Source: a virus. Taken from it: a DNA stretch of 45,150 nucleotides. Both the position numbers and the translations under genes were made by a program. The stretch is taken from IMG/VR virus record IMGVR_UViG_3300039210_000142, positions 1 through 45,150 of that record; one strand, given 5' to 3'. The notes below the pieces were generated by a model. The model worked only from the letters and a program-made list of their open reading frames with translations, was not told the DNA's origin and searched no databases. Shown here one piece after another: positions 15,638 to 24,386 of this stretch (within the stretch, counting starts at the first letter, position 1; each line of letters opens with the position of its first letter).

Positions 15638-16053
15638 GCGTCGACCCGATCGCAGCCGTCCGCACTGTCCTGCTTGCCGACACCGCCGTTGCCGCTCTCG
15701 TCTCGACGCGCATCTACGGCGGAGAAGTCCCCGCGAGCGCGAGTCCGACGATGCCCCGCGCCTGCATCGTTCTCAACGCCGCGGGCGGCCCCGAGAACCC
15801 CGGCGGCGGCTACCAGCAATACGGAAACACTCGTCTCGACGTCTTCTGTTATGGCGCCACCCTAAACGAGTCGTGGGCCGTGTATCTCGCCGCCTATACG
15901 GCGTTGAAGCAGATGCGCCGACAGGTCGTCTCGTCGGTGCTGCTCCACTCGGCGTCGGTGTCGTCGAAGGGCGCCACCGCCAGAGATCCCTTGACGCAGT
16001 GGCCCACCACTCTGAGTTCGTGGCTTGTGCTCGCCGCCGAGATCGCCGCCTAG
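15634..16053 (+). CDS. Tail terminator protein
   Basis: A 139-residue protein with DPIAAVRTVLLADTAVAALV, STRIYGGEVPASASPTMPRA and LDVFCYGATLNESWAVYLAAY, the alpha/beta course of the tail-terminator (DUF3168-like) group that caps the tail tube at the head-proximal end and stops polymerisation. Coupled by GTGA to the upstream gene. Next gene follows after 24 bases with its own ribosome site. Confidence 0.75.
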   Translation: MSVDPIAAVRTVLLADTAVAALVSTRIYGGEVPASASPTMPRACIVLNAAGGPENPGGGYQQYGNTRLDVFCYGATLNESWAVYLAAYTALKQMRRQVVSSVLLHSASVSSKGATARDPLTQWPTTLSSWLVLAAEIAA

Positions 16054-16077
16054 TTCCACTTCTGAGAAGGAGAACGG

Positions 16078-16455
16078 ATGCCCCGTATCAGGTTCGACGG
16101 GCCGGGCCATGTGCTGCACGCGTTCGGCAGGACCGTCCTACTCGGCCAAGAGGCCGAGTTCGGCAAGAAACAGACGCGTGTGCTGCGCGGCCAGGCGTAC
16201 CTCCAGATCGCCGTCGACGGGAGGATCCTGCCGCCGCTGCCGCCGCTCACCCTCGACGTCAGCAGACCGTCCGTGTACGGCAGCCGCAGACAGTGGGTCG
16301 ACTACGCGGGAAAGCAAGGCGTCGCTGTCAGTGACGGAATGACCCGCGAAGAGATCGTTGCCGCCGTCGACGCCACAGACGTCGACGAGCAGCCGCAGCC
16401 CGAGGCCGGAAGCGGCGAGGGGCAACCCATCCATCCCGACAAGAAGGAGAACTAG
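16078..16455 (+). CDS. Hypothetical protein with HeH-like C-terminal helix pair, 125 aa
   Basis: Preceded by GAGAAGGAG. The N-terminal two thirds is of unknown fold (GHVLHAFGRTVLLGQEAEF, then LRGQAYLQIAVDG). Residues about 85-105, QWVDYAGKQGVAVSDGMTRE plus EIVAAVD, look like the short helix-extended loop-helix found in several phage tail proteins, followed by an acidic, Pro/Gln-rich tail. It sits directly before the major tail protein. A tail-tube accessory is possible. Confidence 0.65.
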   Translation: MPRIRFDGPGHVLHAFGRTVLLGQEAEFGKKQTRVLRGQAYLQIAVDGRILPPLPPLTLDVSRPSVYGSRRQWVDYAGKQGVAVSDGMTREEIVAAVDATDVDEQPQPEAGSGEGQPIHPDKKEN

Positions 16456-16457
16456 CT

Positions 16458-17051
16458 ATGCCAGCTCCAATGGAGGTAGTTGCCTCACCGCTCACGATCT
16501 ACCTGGCGCCCGTCGGGTTTGCGTTCCCGGCGATCAACGCCGTCCCGATCGTGACGTCCGGTTGGGCGAAGCTCGGCACCGCGGGAACGAACAACTACGA
16601 CGGCTCCGGTGTCACCGTCTCTCACAGCGAGACCGTGGACAACTTCGTGCCGGCCGGGTCGACGATGCCGACGAAGCAGTTCCGGACCGCGGAGTCGTTC
16701 GAGATCAAGCTGAACCTCGTCGACGTTTCTCCGACGCAGTACGCGAAGGTGATGAACGACGCGACTGTTACGACCGTCGCCGCTAGCGCGGGTGTGGCCG
16801 GACAGAGCTGGTTCAGCCTGTTCCGCGGCATCAACGTCAACTCGTTCGCGGTGCTCGCCCGCGGCCAGTCGTCCGTCGACAACGCCCTGACGTTGCAGTA
16901 TGAGTTCTCGAAGGCGTTCGTGTCGGTCAACGGCGACGTCGTCTGGAACAAGGGCACCCCGGCGATGCTGCCCGTCTCGATCCTCGCGGTCCGGGCTTCC
17001 GACAGCGACGTGATGGTCTGCCGCATCCAGACGGCCGTCCCGACGTCCTAA
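16458..17051 (+). CDS. Major tail protein
   Basis: A 197-residue tube protein expected to form stacked hexameric rings. It has IYLAPVGFAFPAI and VTSGWAKLGTAG near the start, SHSETVDNFVPAGSTMP, FEIKLNLVDVSPTQYAKVM and a C-terminal strand AMLPVSILAVRASDSDVMVC. This is the ordinary pattern of siphovirus tube subunits. Ribosome site AAGGAG lies 12 bases upstream. It is immediately followed by the chaperone pair and tape measure gene, the conserved order. Confidence 0.87.
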   Translation: MPAPMEVVASPLTIYLAPVGFAFPAINAVPIVTSGWAKLGTAGTNNYDGSGVTVSHSETVDNFVPAGSTMPTKQFRTAESFEIKLNLVDVSPTQYAKVMNDATVTTVAASAGVAGQSWFSLFRGINVNSFAVLARGQSSVDNALTLQYEFSKAFVSVNGDVVWNKGTPAMLPVSILAVRASDSDVMVCRIQTAVPTS

Positions 17052-17055
17052 CCCT

Positions 17056-17265
17056 ATGGCTGACCAGGCCGCCACAGCCGCTCTGACAAAGGCAGCTTCA
17101 GCCCTCCACGCCGCAGCGCGCGACCACAAGCTCCGCGAGGGGCAGCATCGCAAGCAAGCCCGAGCCCTGATGTGGCAACTCGGGCAGCTCCGCGTCTTCT
17201 GCGCGGAGCACGGCATCGACCTCATCGAAACCAGCACAGACCCCGAAGGAAAGGGCCACAGCTAA
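17056..17265 (+). CDS. Small helical protein, 69 aa
   Basis: Starts 5 bases after the major tail gene and ends by TAATG overlap with the chaperone. The product is almost wholly helical and Ala/Gln-rich (ALTKAASALHAAARDHKLRE, QHRKQARALMWQLGQL). It stands between tube protein and chaperone, where an extra small gene is sometimes present. No family recognised. A regulator or chaperone of tail assembly is inference only. Confidence 0.68.
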   Translation: MADQAATAALTKAASALHAAARDHKLREGQHRKQARALMWQLGQLRVFCAEHGIDLIETSTDPEGKGHS

Positions 17266-17681
17266 TGGGCAACGTTCTCGACCTCTCCGCGGTATTCGAC
17301 CGCGACACGGTGAAGATGCCGGATGGCACCGAATACGAACTTCGCAACCAGCAGGAGTTCGGGATCCTCGACGACCATCACCTGCGGACGTTGATCGACA
17401 AGATCACGAGCCTGAACGCGGTCGCCGAATCCGAGGACGACGCGGTGAAAGCGGCGGCACTATTGCAGGAGCTCGCGGCGATGCTCGTCGTTGATCTTTC
17501 CGTCGACGTTCCGGACTGGGCGAGCGTGCAAATCTTCCAGTTCTGGGTGGCCCGCGCGCAGGGTGAAGCACCGGCGGACCCTCCGAAGCCGCGGCGGACT
17601 ACGGCCGCATCGTCCCGCGGCTCCAAGCGTTCTACGGCGGCGACCCGGAAGCCTGGCTCGAAGTCCCGGCGTACCTCCTGA
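17265..17681 (+). CDS. Tail assembly chaperone, short form (G-like)
   Basis: A 138-residue product in frame 0, with LRNQQEFGILDDHHLRTLID and a helical middle, then a low-complexity Arg/Ser-rich end (RTTAASSRGSKRSTAATRKP) that looks like translation past the point where the functional reading frame leaves. In lambda-like phages this gene makes a short form and, by ribosomal slippage, a long fusion with the next frame; both chaperone the tape measure protein. The -1 frame here opens at 17567. Confidence 0.82.
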   Translation: MGNVLDLSAVFDRDTVKMPDGTEYELRNQQEFGILDDHHLRTLIDKITSLNAVAESEDDAVKAAALLQELAAMLVVDLSVDVPDWASVQIFQFWVARAQGEAPADPPKPRRTTAASSRGSKRSTAATRKPGSKSRRTS

Positions 17682-17944
17682 GGGTCTACTCCGTGATGCT
17701 GCCGCAGTTGCGGGCTGAACGCCAGCTCGACGCGATCGAGGCCGCATCGGTGCCGCACATGGACAAGGCTGGGCACCGGGACACGATCCGGCGTCTCACG
17801 CAGCAGATCGGCGGCGAGCAGGTGAGGGCGCGGTCAGCGTCTGAGGCGCTCGCGACGGCCGGCATCCCGATCGAGTACGTCACCGCAGACGGCACCCCCG
17901 CAGGCGACGGGACAGGTCAGGACGAGACGGAGGGGCACACGTGA
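17567..17944 (+). CDS. Tail assembly chaperone, -1 frameshift extension (T-like part)
   Basis: In the -1 frame the sequence is open from just after a TGA at 17564-17566 to the TGA at 17942-17944. It reads DYGRIVPRLQAFYGGDPEAW, then LEVPAYLLRVYSVMLPQLRA, the recognisable start of the chaperone extension. There is no good start codon before that conserved part; the first ATG (17693) would delete it. So expression as a fusion with 17265 onward by -1 slippage is the simplest reading. It overlaps the tape measure start by GTGA. Confidence 0.8.
   Translation, partial: STGGPSEAAADYGRIVPRLQAFYGGDPEAWLEVPAYLLRVYSVMLPQLRAERQLDAIEAASVPHMDKAGHRDTIRRLTQQIGGEQVRARSASEALATAGIPIEYVTADGTPAGDGTGQDETEGHT
17576..17585 (+). 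other. Candidate -1 ribosomal frameshift site
   Basis: The shift must occur between 17567 and 17678, where both frames are open. The best local candidate is GGACCCTCCG, where a tRNA-Pro reading CCT could re-pair on CCC one base back. The natural-looking sequence switches here: frame 0 becomes Arg/Ser-rich after it and the -1 frame becomes chaperone-like. It is not a perfect X-XXY-YYZ heptamer, so the exact site is uncertain. Confidence 0.45.
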
Positions 17945-20900
17945 GCGAATCTCTTGGCCGCGCGACCTTAGAGCTAACAGCGAACCTGGCGCCGTTCGAG
18001 ACGAACATGAAGGCCGCGAACCGGACGGCCGACTCGATGCAGCACGCGCTCGACTCGCTCGCCGCCGTATCGAAGATAGCCGAGGATGCACTCCAGCGGG
18101 TGAAGATGAAGCCCGGCCAGGGTGCCGAGTCGGCGTCGGTCGAGGACAAGATCAAGGGCTCCGTCGGTCGCGTCGGGCGTGCCGCATTGGACGCGGCCGA
18201 CCATCTCGGCAAGGTCAAGCTCGACTCGAAGAACGCGGCCGAGACGGTCGCCTCCGGCGACATCATCGACCGGAAGCTGAAGAACATCACCGGCAACGCG
18301 AACGAGGCGCGCCGGTCACTCGAGTCGGTGCGGGTCGCGTCGGCCGGGAACCCCGGTGCGGGTGTCGGCCCGTTCGGCTCCGGCTTCGGCCGGATCGGCG
18401 TGCTGGGTGCCGCGATCGGCGGCGGCGCACTCCTCGGCCCGGCCGCTGGCCCGGGCGCGCTCGGCCTGCTCGCCGCGATTCCCGCGCTCGCCGGGACCGC
18501 GGGCGGAGCGATGGGGACGCTCGTGCTCGCGTTCCAGGGGCTCGGGAAGGCGATCGGTGGAGACAAGAAAGCCTTTGACGCGCTGCTGCCGGTGCAGCAG
18601 ACGTTCGTGCAGATGGTTCGCTCGCTCAAAGGCGAACTGGACAAACTCAAGACGGTCGCCGCCTCGACCATGTTCCCCGGCCTGACCGCGGGTCTGAAGA
18701 GCGCACTGTCGCCGGGCACGCTGGGCGCGGTCTCGACGGCTGTCGGCGAGTTCGGCCGCGCGATAGGGCAGGCGGGCGCGACGTGGGGCCGCTACTTCGG
18801 CTCCGCCGAGTTCCAGAGCCTTTTCGGGCCGCTCATGGCCGCGGGCGCCCGGAACTTCTCCACGATGTCCGACACGGCGCTGCGGCTCTTCGACGCGCTC
18901 GGCGTATTGGGCCGCGCCGCGATCCCGCTGACGGAGTGGATGGTCAAGGGAGTCGACGCGGGCGCGCGCTGGGCCGACTCGTTCCTGCTCGCGAAGTCAG
19001 CTTCCGGCGGACTAGCTAGCGCACTCGACGAAGCCAAGACGTCGCTGCGGCTTGTCGGGCTGCTGTTTGCGTCGCTCGGCAAGGCCGTCTACGAACTCGG
19101 CGCCGCGCTCTACCCCGTCTCGAAGATCGCGGTGAAGGATCTCACGGACGGCTTCAACGCGCTCGCCGGGATCATCAAGCACAACCAGGACGGCATACGC
19201 GAGTTCGTCGGCGGTGCTCTCGACGCGCTTGTATCCACCGTCAAGGGGGCCGCACCGATAGTCACCACTCTGGCCCACGGCCTAAAGGCCGTGGTCGATG
19301 CGATCGGCGGCTGGAAGACTGCGTTCGAGATCGTCATTGGCGGATTTCTCGCTGTGAAGTTCCTCGCGCTCGGCCGCGCCGTCGCCGCAGCATTCGCGGT
19401 GATCGTCGACACGAACCCGATTCTGCTTGCGCTGAGCGGTATCGCTCTCGTCGCCGAACTCGTCATCACACACTGGAAAACAGTGAGGACGTGGTTTGTC
19501 GAGTTCGGCGACTGGCTGAGGATCTGGGCCGACAATCAGGCCCTCGGCGTCGTCGAGCCGTTCTCGCATCTCCCCGGCATCCTCGGTGGCTGGGCGCGGA
19601 CCGCGAAGGACGCGATCTTGCAGAACCTCTCCGACGCAAAGGCACATCTCGCCTACGAGCGCGCCGGTGCCGCGAGTGGTAACGCATATGGGGCGGCGTT
19701 CGCAGCGGCCGCATCGAGCGCCACCTATTTGCAGGTCGGAGATAAGGCTCCCGCCGGGTACAAGCCTGGCAGCTACGGCTCGCAGCCGTCAACGCGCGTG
19801 AACCCTGGTGGCTTCACGCCAGGGAAGTCGCAGATCCCGAACGCGTCGTACACACAGCAGGAGGTGTACAAGCTCCTGCTCGCGAACGGCGTCCCGCGCG
19901 ACGTCGCCACGAACCTCTCGATCATCTCGGCCAAGGGCGAAGACCCGAGCGGTTCCCCGTACGCCCTGAACAACAACCCGAAGACGGGCGACTACTCGGT
20001 CGGTCTCTTCCAGGAGAACTTCCTCGGCAAGATGGGCGTCGGTCGCGTCAAGCAGTACGCGCCGCAGTTCGGGAAATCGCCGACCACTCCTGTCGATCAG
20101 TTCGTCTCGTGGCTCGGCAAGCATCCGGCCGCACAGGCGCAGATCGCCTACCAGATCTACCAGTCGCAGGGATACGGCGCGTGGACAACGGCTGCCGGAC
20201 TCGGCATCACGGGCGGTGGCACTACCACCTCCCCATATGGGGCGCTGCCACCCTGGCCGAAGAACGTCCCGGCCGTCCCGTCGCTGCCCGCCTGGAAGGG
20301 CGCGACCCAGGCGACGATCACCACCGCGCTCGGCGCCGTAGCGGCAACCCTCAAGGGCATTCCGACGACCCTCGATCCTGTCGAGAAGAACGCCGTCTCC
20401 CACATCAAGGCGCTGAACACGGCGCTGCGGATCCACATGAGCGCGGCCGACCTCGCGAAGGACCAGGTCGCACTCAGGAAGTGGGGCAAGGTTCTCAGCA
20501 CCGAGATCACGAAGAACGCGACCGCCGCGACGGCCGCCGCGAAGAAGCACGCCGCGGCATTGAAGCAGGCGCTCGCCGAAACGACCACGATCAGCGACTA
20601 CCGGCAGACGCTCTCCAACTTCGGGGCCGCGTTGCGGACCACGCTCGACCAGACGCTCGGGATCCCCCAGACCTATGCCACCCCGAAGGCCCTCGCGGCG
20701 GCGGAGGCGGGGGCGGAGAAGATCAACAAGCGGATCGCCGCGGGCTTCTATAAGAACGCGACGACGTTGAAGGCCGCGACCGACCAACGCGACCTGCTGC
20801 TGCAAACGATCGAGGACGGGCTAACCGGGTTGGAGGCTGCCGTCGAGAAGGCCAAGGTTCCGTACGAGTCAGCGTGGGCGAAGCTCGCGGGCGCAGCCGA

Positions 20901-22296
20901 TGCGGCGTTCGGGACGAACACGCAGAGGCATCTCGCAGTCATGCAGGCCGCGCTCTCGAAGTTCCAGTCGTCGATGGCGCAGCTCAACTCGTCGGCGGGC
21001 GGCGCGTTCGCGAAGAACACGCAGACGCGGCTCGCGGAGATGGCAGCGTCGGCCGCTCAGTCTCTGAAGGACATGCAGATCACCGTCGCCGGGTTCGGGT
21101 TCCTGTTCGGCGGCTCGATCACGAAGACCCCGGCGGAGCAGGCACTCGCGGACTTGCAGGCGGGCCAGCAGAACGACCAGTTGCAGCAGTCGCTGACGGA
21201 TGCGCAACAGGCCGTCACGGACGCTCGAAACGCCTCCCTCGTCTATGACTCCACGACGGGTCTCACGACCGTCAACGTCAACAACGTGGCGCTGATCGCG
21301 GCGCAGAAGCAGTTGGCGGCCGCCCAGCTTGCGATCACGGAGTCCAGCCTCCAGACGCAGGCAACGGCGGAACGCACCGCCGCCGACGCGCAGCTCGCGA
21401 CGGCGCAGACGGCCTACCAGGCTCGCGCCGACGCGGAGCAAACCGCGTACACGGACCAGCGGGCGATTCAAGGGTCGGCGCTCGACGACCAGGTCGCCGC
21501 AATCGTCGCGGCGATGACCGACGGTACGACGTCGACCTCGGACGGGCTCACGGCGATCAGCAAATTGTGGACGGACGCCGGTATCGACATCTCCACGACC
21601 GCCGGCGAGATCGGCGGCACAATCTACGCCTCGCTCGGCGACGCTATCAAGTCGATGGTCGGCAGCATCGACGGCTCGACGACGGCCGCCCAGACCGCGT
21701 ACACGGATCAGCGGACGCTGTTGCAGGCGGCGATGGACGATCAGGCCGACATCATCAAGGGCGCGTTCGAGGCTGGACAGATCACGGCCGCCACCGCGTT
21801 CGACGAGCTGAAGAAGCTCTACGGCGACAACGGCATCGACCTCGCCAGCCTGTCGGTCGACATCGCTGGCACGATCTACAACGGAGTAGCCGCGTGGACG
21901 GCCCCGATCATGCAGCTCATGGACGACCTGATGGCGAAGATCGCTGCGACGCAGCAGGCGCTCGGGTTGCCGGTGACTGCGGTGGTGACGAGTTCGCCCA
22001 TGCTCGGGGCGGCCCCTGGAATGGGCGCCCGCGGCGGCACGTTTATCCCGATGGCTGCCGGCGGCATGGGCCGCGTCACGATCCCGACCTTGTTTCTCGC
22101 GGGCGAGGCAGGCCCGGAGGATGTCGCGTTCTCCGGTGCCGGTAAGAGCTTCGGCCGGGCGAACAACTCGGGTGGACAGCCGACCGTCATCGTCAACTTC
22201 AACGGCTGGACGGGCAACGAGGCCGAAGCCGGGATGCAGGTCGCAAAATCAATCCAGAAGCTGAACATGCGCGGCTACACGTTCGGGTTCGCATGA
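17941..22296 (+). CDS. Tape measure protein with embedded lysozyme-like domain
   Basis: At 1451 residues the longest gene; its length would set tail length. Order: helical N-terminus, Gly/Ala-rich hydrophobic stretch (about 155-200), further helices, strongly hydrophobic segment (about 455-505), then residues about 637-752 with YTQQEVYKLLLANGVPRDVA, DYSVGLFQENFLG and AQIAYQIYQSQGYGAW, a lysozyme/transglycosylase-like domain that would open peptidoglycan during injection. Long helices follow. Two related 70-residue units with QTAYTDQR sit near residues 1166 and 1250. GTG start overlaps the chaperone stop. Confidence 0.92.
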   Translation: MSESLGRATLELTANLAPFETNMKAANRTADSMQHALDSLAAVSKIAEDALQRVKMKPGQGAESASVEDKIKGSVGRVGRAALDAADHLGKVKLDSKNAAETVASGDIIDRKLKNITGNANEARRSLESVRVASAGNPGAGVGPFGSGFGRIGVLGAAIGGGALLGPAAGPGALGLLAAIPALAGTAGGAMGTLVLAFQGLGKAIGGDKKAFDALLPVQQTFVQMVRSLKGELDKLKTVAASTMFPGLTAGLKSALSPGTLGAVSTAVGEFGRAIGQAGATWGRYFGSAEFQSLFGPLMAAGARNFSTMSDTALRLFDALGVLGRAAIPLTEWMVKGVDAGARWADSFLLAKSASGGLASALDEAKTSLRLVGLLFASLGKAVYELGAALYPVSKIAVKDLTDGFNALAGIIKHNQDGIREFVGGALDALVSTVKGAAPIVTTLAHGLKAVVDAIGGWKTAFEIVIGGFLAVKFLALGRAVAAAFAVIVDTNPILLALSGIALVAELVITHWKTVRTWFVEFGDWLRIWADNQALGVVEPFSHLPGILGGWARTAKDAILQNLSDAKAHLAYERAGAASGNAYGAAFAAAASSATYLQVGDKAPAGYKPGSYGSQPSTRVNPGGFTPGKSQIPNASYTQQEVYKLLLANGVPRDVATNLSIISAKGEDPSGSPYALNNNPKTGDYSVGLFQENFLGKMGVGRVKQYAPQFGKSPTTPVDQFVSWLGKHPAAQAQIAYQIYQSQGYGAWTTAAGLGITGGGTTTSPYGALPPWPKNVPAVPSLPAWKGATQATITTALGAVAATLKGIPTTLDPVEKNAVSHIKALNTALRIHMSAADLAKDQVALRKWGKVLSTEITKNATAATAAAKKHAAALKQALAETTTISDYRQTLSNFGAALRTTLDQTLGIPQTYATPKALAAAEAGAEKINKRIAAGFYKNATTLKAATDQRDLLLQTIEDGLTGLEAAVEKAKVPYESAWAKLAGAADAAFGTNTQRHLAVMQAALSKFQSSMAQLNSSAGGAFAKNTQTRLAEMAASAAQSLKDMQITVAGFGFLFGGSITKTPAEQALADLQAGQQNDQLQQSLTDAQQAVTDARNASLVYDSTTGLTTVNVNNVALIAAQKQLAAAQLAITESSLQTQATAERTAADAQLATAQTAYQARADAEQTAYTDQRAIQGSALDDQVAAIVAAMTDGTTSTSDGLTAISKLWTDAGIDISTTAGEIGGTIYASLGDAIKSMVGSIDGSTTAAQTAYTDQRTLLQAAMDDQADIIKGAFEAGQITAATAFDELKKLYGDNGIDLASLSVDIAGTIYNGVAAWTAPIMQLMDDLMAKIAATQQALGLPVTAVVTSSPMLGAAPGMGARGGTFIPMAAGGMGRVTIPTLFLAGEAGPEDVAFSGAGKSFGRANNSGGQPTVIVNFNGWTGNEAEAGMQVAKSIQKLNMRGYTFGFA

Positions 22297-22634
22297 TCGG
22301 CGGCTGGCGCCCAGGCTTCACGTCGGGAGACATCACCGCCGCGATGAAGTTGAAGGATCACGCCGCCGAGCTCGCCGCGCACGCGCTCACGTTGGCCGAC
22401 CACACGACCGCGGAAGCCGACCACACGACCGCGCTGGACGACCACGCGGCCATGCTCGCCGCTCACACGACCGAGTTGGGCGACCACGCGGCCGAGATTG
22501 CCGCGCACGCGCTTAAGTTGGCCGACCGTACAGCCGTAGAAGCCGACCACACGATCGAGCTCGCGGACCACGCAACCGCGATAGCCGCCGTCCAGATCGC
22601 ACTCGACAAGCTCACCCCGGGCAAGACCGCGTGA
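22293..22634 (+). CDS. Histidine-ladder coiled-coil protein, 113 aa
   Basis: From residue 20 to 97 the sequence is an unbroken series of heptads in which every first position is Leu/Ile/Glu and every fourth is His: His at 23, 30, 37, 44, 51, 58, 65, 72, 86 and 93, with Arg at 79. That puts histidines at core d positions, as in a trimeric fibre whose core binds ions. A 42-residue (six-heptad) duplication is visible (DHAAELAAHAL and DHAAEIAAHAL). It lies between the tape measure and the first minor tail gene, so a tail-tip or fibre shaft is likely. Confidence 0.75.
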   Translation: MIGGWRPGFTSGDITAAMKLKDHAAELAAHALTLADHTTAEADHTTALDDHAAMLAAHTTELGDHAAEIAAHALKLADRTAVEADHTIELADHATAIAAVQIALDKLTPGKTA

Positions 22635-22638
22635 CTAG

Positions 22639-23928
22639 ATGAGCTTCCCGGTTTTCGTCGACGAAGTCGCCCTCGCGTCTGACCCGTTCGACAGTGTGCA
22701 GGTGTGGACTGACCTGTCCGTCCGGACGCGGCTGCGGTCGTGGTCGCGTGGCCGCCAGACGGAGGGCGTCCGACCCGACACGGGCCGCTCTAGTACGACG
22801 TTCGAGAACACCGATCGGGCGCTCGACACGGAGAACGCCGCGAGCGTGTACTACCCGAACGTGCTGCCGATGCGCCGCATCCGGTCCCGCGCGAGCCTCG
22901 ACGGGGTCACCTGGTATGACCTGTTTACGACGTTCGTTGATCCGCTGCAAGGCTGGCAGATCGTCCAGGACTCGCCCGGCTACGCGGAAGTCGTAGCGAC
23001 CGCGAACGACGGCTTCGACGTGCTCTCGACCGCCCAGTTCACGGAGCTCGACAGCTTCCCGCAGGAGACGGTGGGGGCGCGCATCAACGCGATCCTCGAC
23101 CTGTTCAACTGGCCTGCCGGGACATCGGTCGGCTGGACGCTCGGAGACGCTGTACATGGGCTCCTCGGCACATCCACGTGGCTCGACTTCCTGCCTCTCG
23201 GGCGCAGCATCGACGCAGGCCCGACGGTCATCCAGGCCGCCCCGGCAGGCACGCTGACAGGCCAGTCCGCCTTGGATCAGATCCAGGCTGCGGCCGACAC
23301 AGAGGACGGCGTGTTCTTCTTCGACGGGCGCGGCACCCCCGTCTTCCACGACCGCTACCACGACCTACTGAACACGCGGTCGGTCACGTCGCAGGCGACG
23401 TTCTGCGACGCCGCTAACCTCAGCGGCGGCGCGTTCCTCTACACGTCGTTGACGCCCTCTTCGTCGCCGGTCGTCAACGACTATCTCGTCACGCGTGCGG
23501 GAGGCGTCCAGACCGAGGCGCTCGACACCGCGTCGATCGGCCGCTACCGGCGCCGATCCACAACGCTCAGCACGCTCCACCTGACCGACCTCGAGGCGCT
23601 CGATTATGGCCGGTACAAAGTCATCCACACACGCGACCCGCACCGCCGCTACGACGACATGACGATCACCCCCGGCGCCGACTCCGCCGTCTGGCTGATC
23701 CTCTTCCAGTTAGGTATCGGCGACAGGATCACGGTCATGTGGTCGCCGCCTGGTGGCGGCGCCGCGGACACCCGGAACATGTTCATCGAGGCGGTCAGCT
23801 TCGACGTCGGCCCCGGCGTCGAAGCGACAGTTAAATACAGGCTGTCACCCGGCAGCCAGTCGATGGGATGGGCACTCGGAGACGCCGTCCATTCGCTTCT
23901 CGGTCAAACGACGACCGTGGTTTATTAG
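22639..23928 (+). CDS. Minor tail protein (distal tail / hub type)
   Basis: A 429-residue protein following the tape measure, where distal-tail and hub proteins lie. It includes WTDLSVRTRLRSWSRGRQTE and TGRSSTTFENTDRALDTENA, a start pattern common in actinophage minor tail proteins, then DGVFFFDGRGTPVFHDRYH and a C-terminal FIEAVSFDVGPGVEATVKYR. A motif of the form GW-LGDAVH-LLG occurs twice, near residue 167 and near the C-terminus about 412. ATG start 4 bases after the previous stop. Confidence 0.8.
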   Translation: MSFPVFVDEVALASDPFDSVQVWTDLSVRTRLRSWSRGRQTEGVRPDTGRSSTTFENTDRALDTENAASVYYPNVLPMRRIRSRASLDGVTWYDLFTTFVDPLQGWQIVQDSPGYAEVVATANDGFDVLSTAQFTELDSFPQETVGARINAILDLFNWPAGTSVGWTLGDAVHGLLGTSTWLDFLPLGRSIDAGPTVIQAAPAGTLTGQSALDQIQAAADTEDGVFFFDGRGTPVFHDRYHDLLNTRSVTSQATFCDAANLSGGAFLYTSLTPSSSPVVNDYLVTRAGGVQTEALDTASIGRYRRRSTTLSTLHLTDLEALDYGRYKVIHTRDPHRRYDDMTITPGADSAVWLILFQLGIGDRITVMWSPPGGGAADTRNMFIEAVSFDVGPGVEATVKYRLSPGSQSMGWALGDAVHSLLGQTTTVVY

Positions 23929-23960
23929 CCAGCCCCCTCGAATCTCGGAGGTTCCTCTTC

Positions 23961-24383
23961 ATGTCTGACATCCTCTCTTGGGAGGGCCACTTCGGTGCGC
24001 GTACGCTGCACGAGCACGTTGTGCGCCACCCGTCGTCGGTTGGCGACCGCACGCCGCCCGCGCCGGGTGTGTCTCTCGCACAGAAAACGGTTGCTCGCGT
24101 CAGCGGCGGCTTCTGGGTCGCTGACTGCCCGACGGATGGCTGCGCAGGCGCCGAGCTCGCGAGCTTCGAGGCGCCATTCTTCTTCTGCTGCGAGTGCCGC
24201 AACGCCGCATTCGACCACAAGGCCGTCCAGGTCGTGGTGCCGACCGCGAAGAAACGCGCCGAGATCGAGGCGTGCCTGACCGTGCGGCCTGCACCGGCGA
24301 CCCGGAACTGGCTGCCGACCGAGACGGTCGCGACCCTGCGCGCCGAGAACCTCGCCCACAGCGTCACAGAGAGAGAGGCATAA
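23961..24383 (+). CDS. Zinc-knuckle protein in minor tail region, 140 aa
   Basis: ATG at 23961 after CGGAGG at suitable spacing. The product has an N-terminal LSWEGHFGARTLHEHVVRHP, then WVADCPTDGCAGAELASFEA and FFFCCECRNAAFDHKAV, giving four or five Cys arranged as a probable zinc site. The C-terminus is helical (RNWLPTETVATLRAENLA). Small Cys-knuckle proteins appear at this point in some related phages; function unknown. Could be a tail-tip component or a regulator. Confidence 0.68.
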   Translation: MSDILSWEGHFGARTLHEHVVRHPSSVGDRTPPAPGVSLAQKTVARVSGGFWVADCPTDGCAGAELASFEAPFFFCCECRNAAFDHKAVQVVVPTAKKRAEIEACLTVRPAPATRNWLPTETVATLRAENLAHSVTEREA

Positions 24384-24386
24384 GCC

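Noticed and set aside
22293-22634. Tandem nucleotide repeats here as a CRISPR-like or iteron array
   Set aside because: The periodicity is 21 bases and in frame, and is fully explained by the coiled-coil heptads. No spacers of constant length and no cas genes are present.
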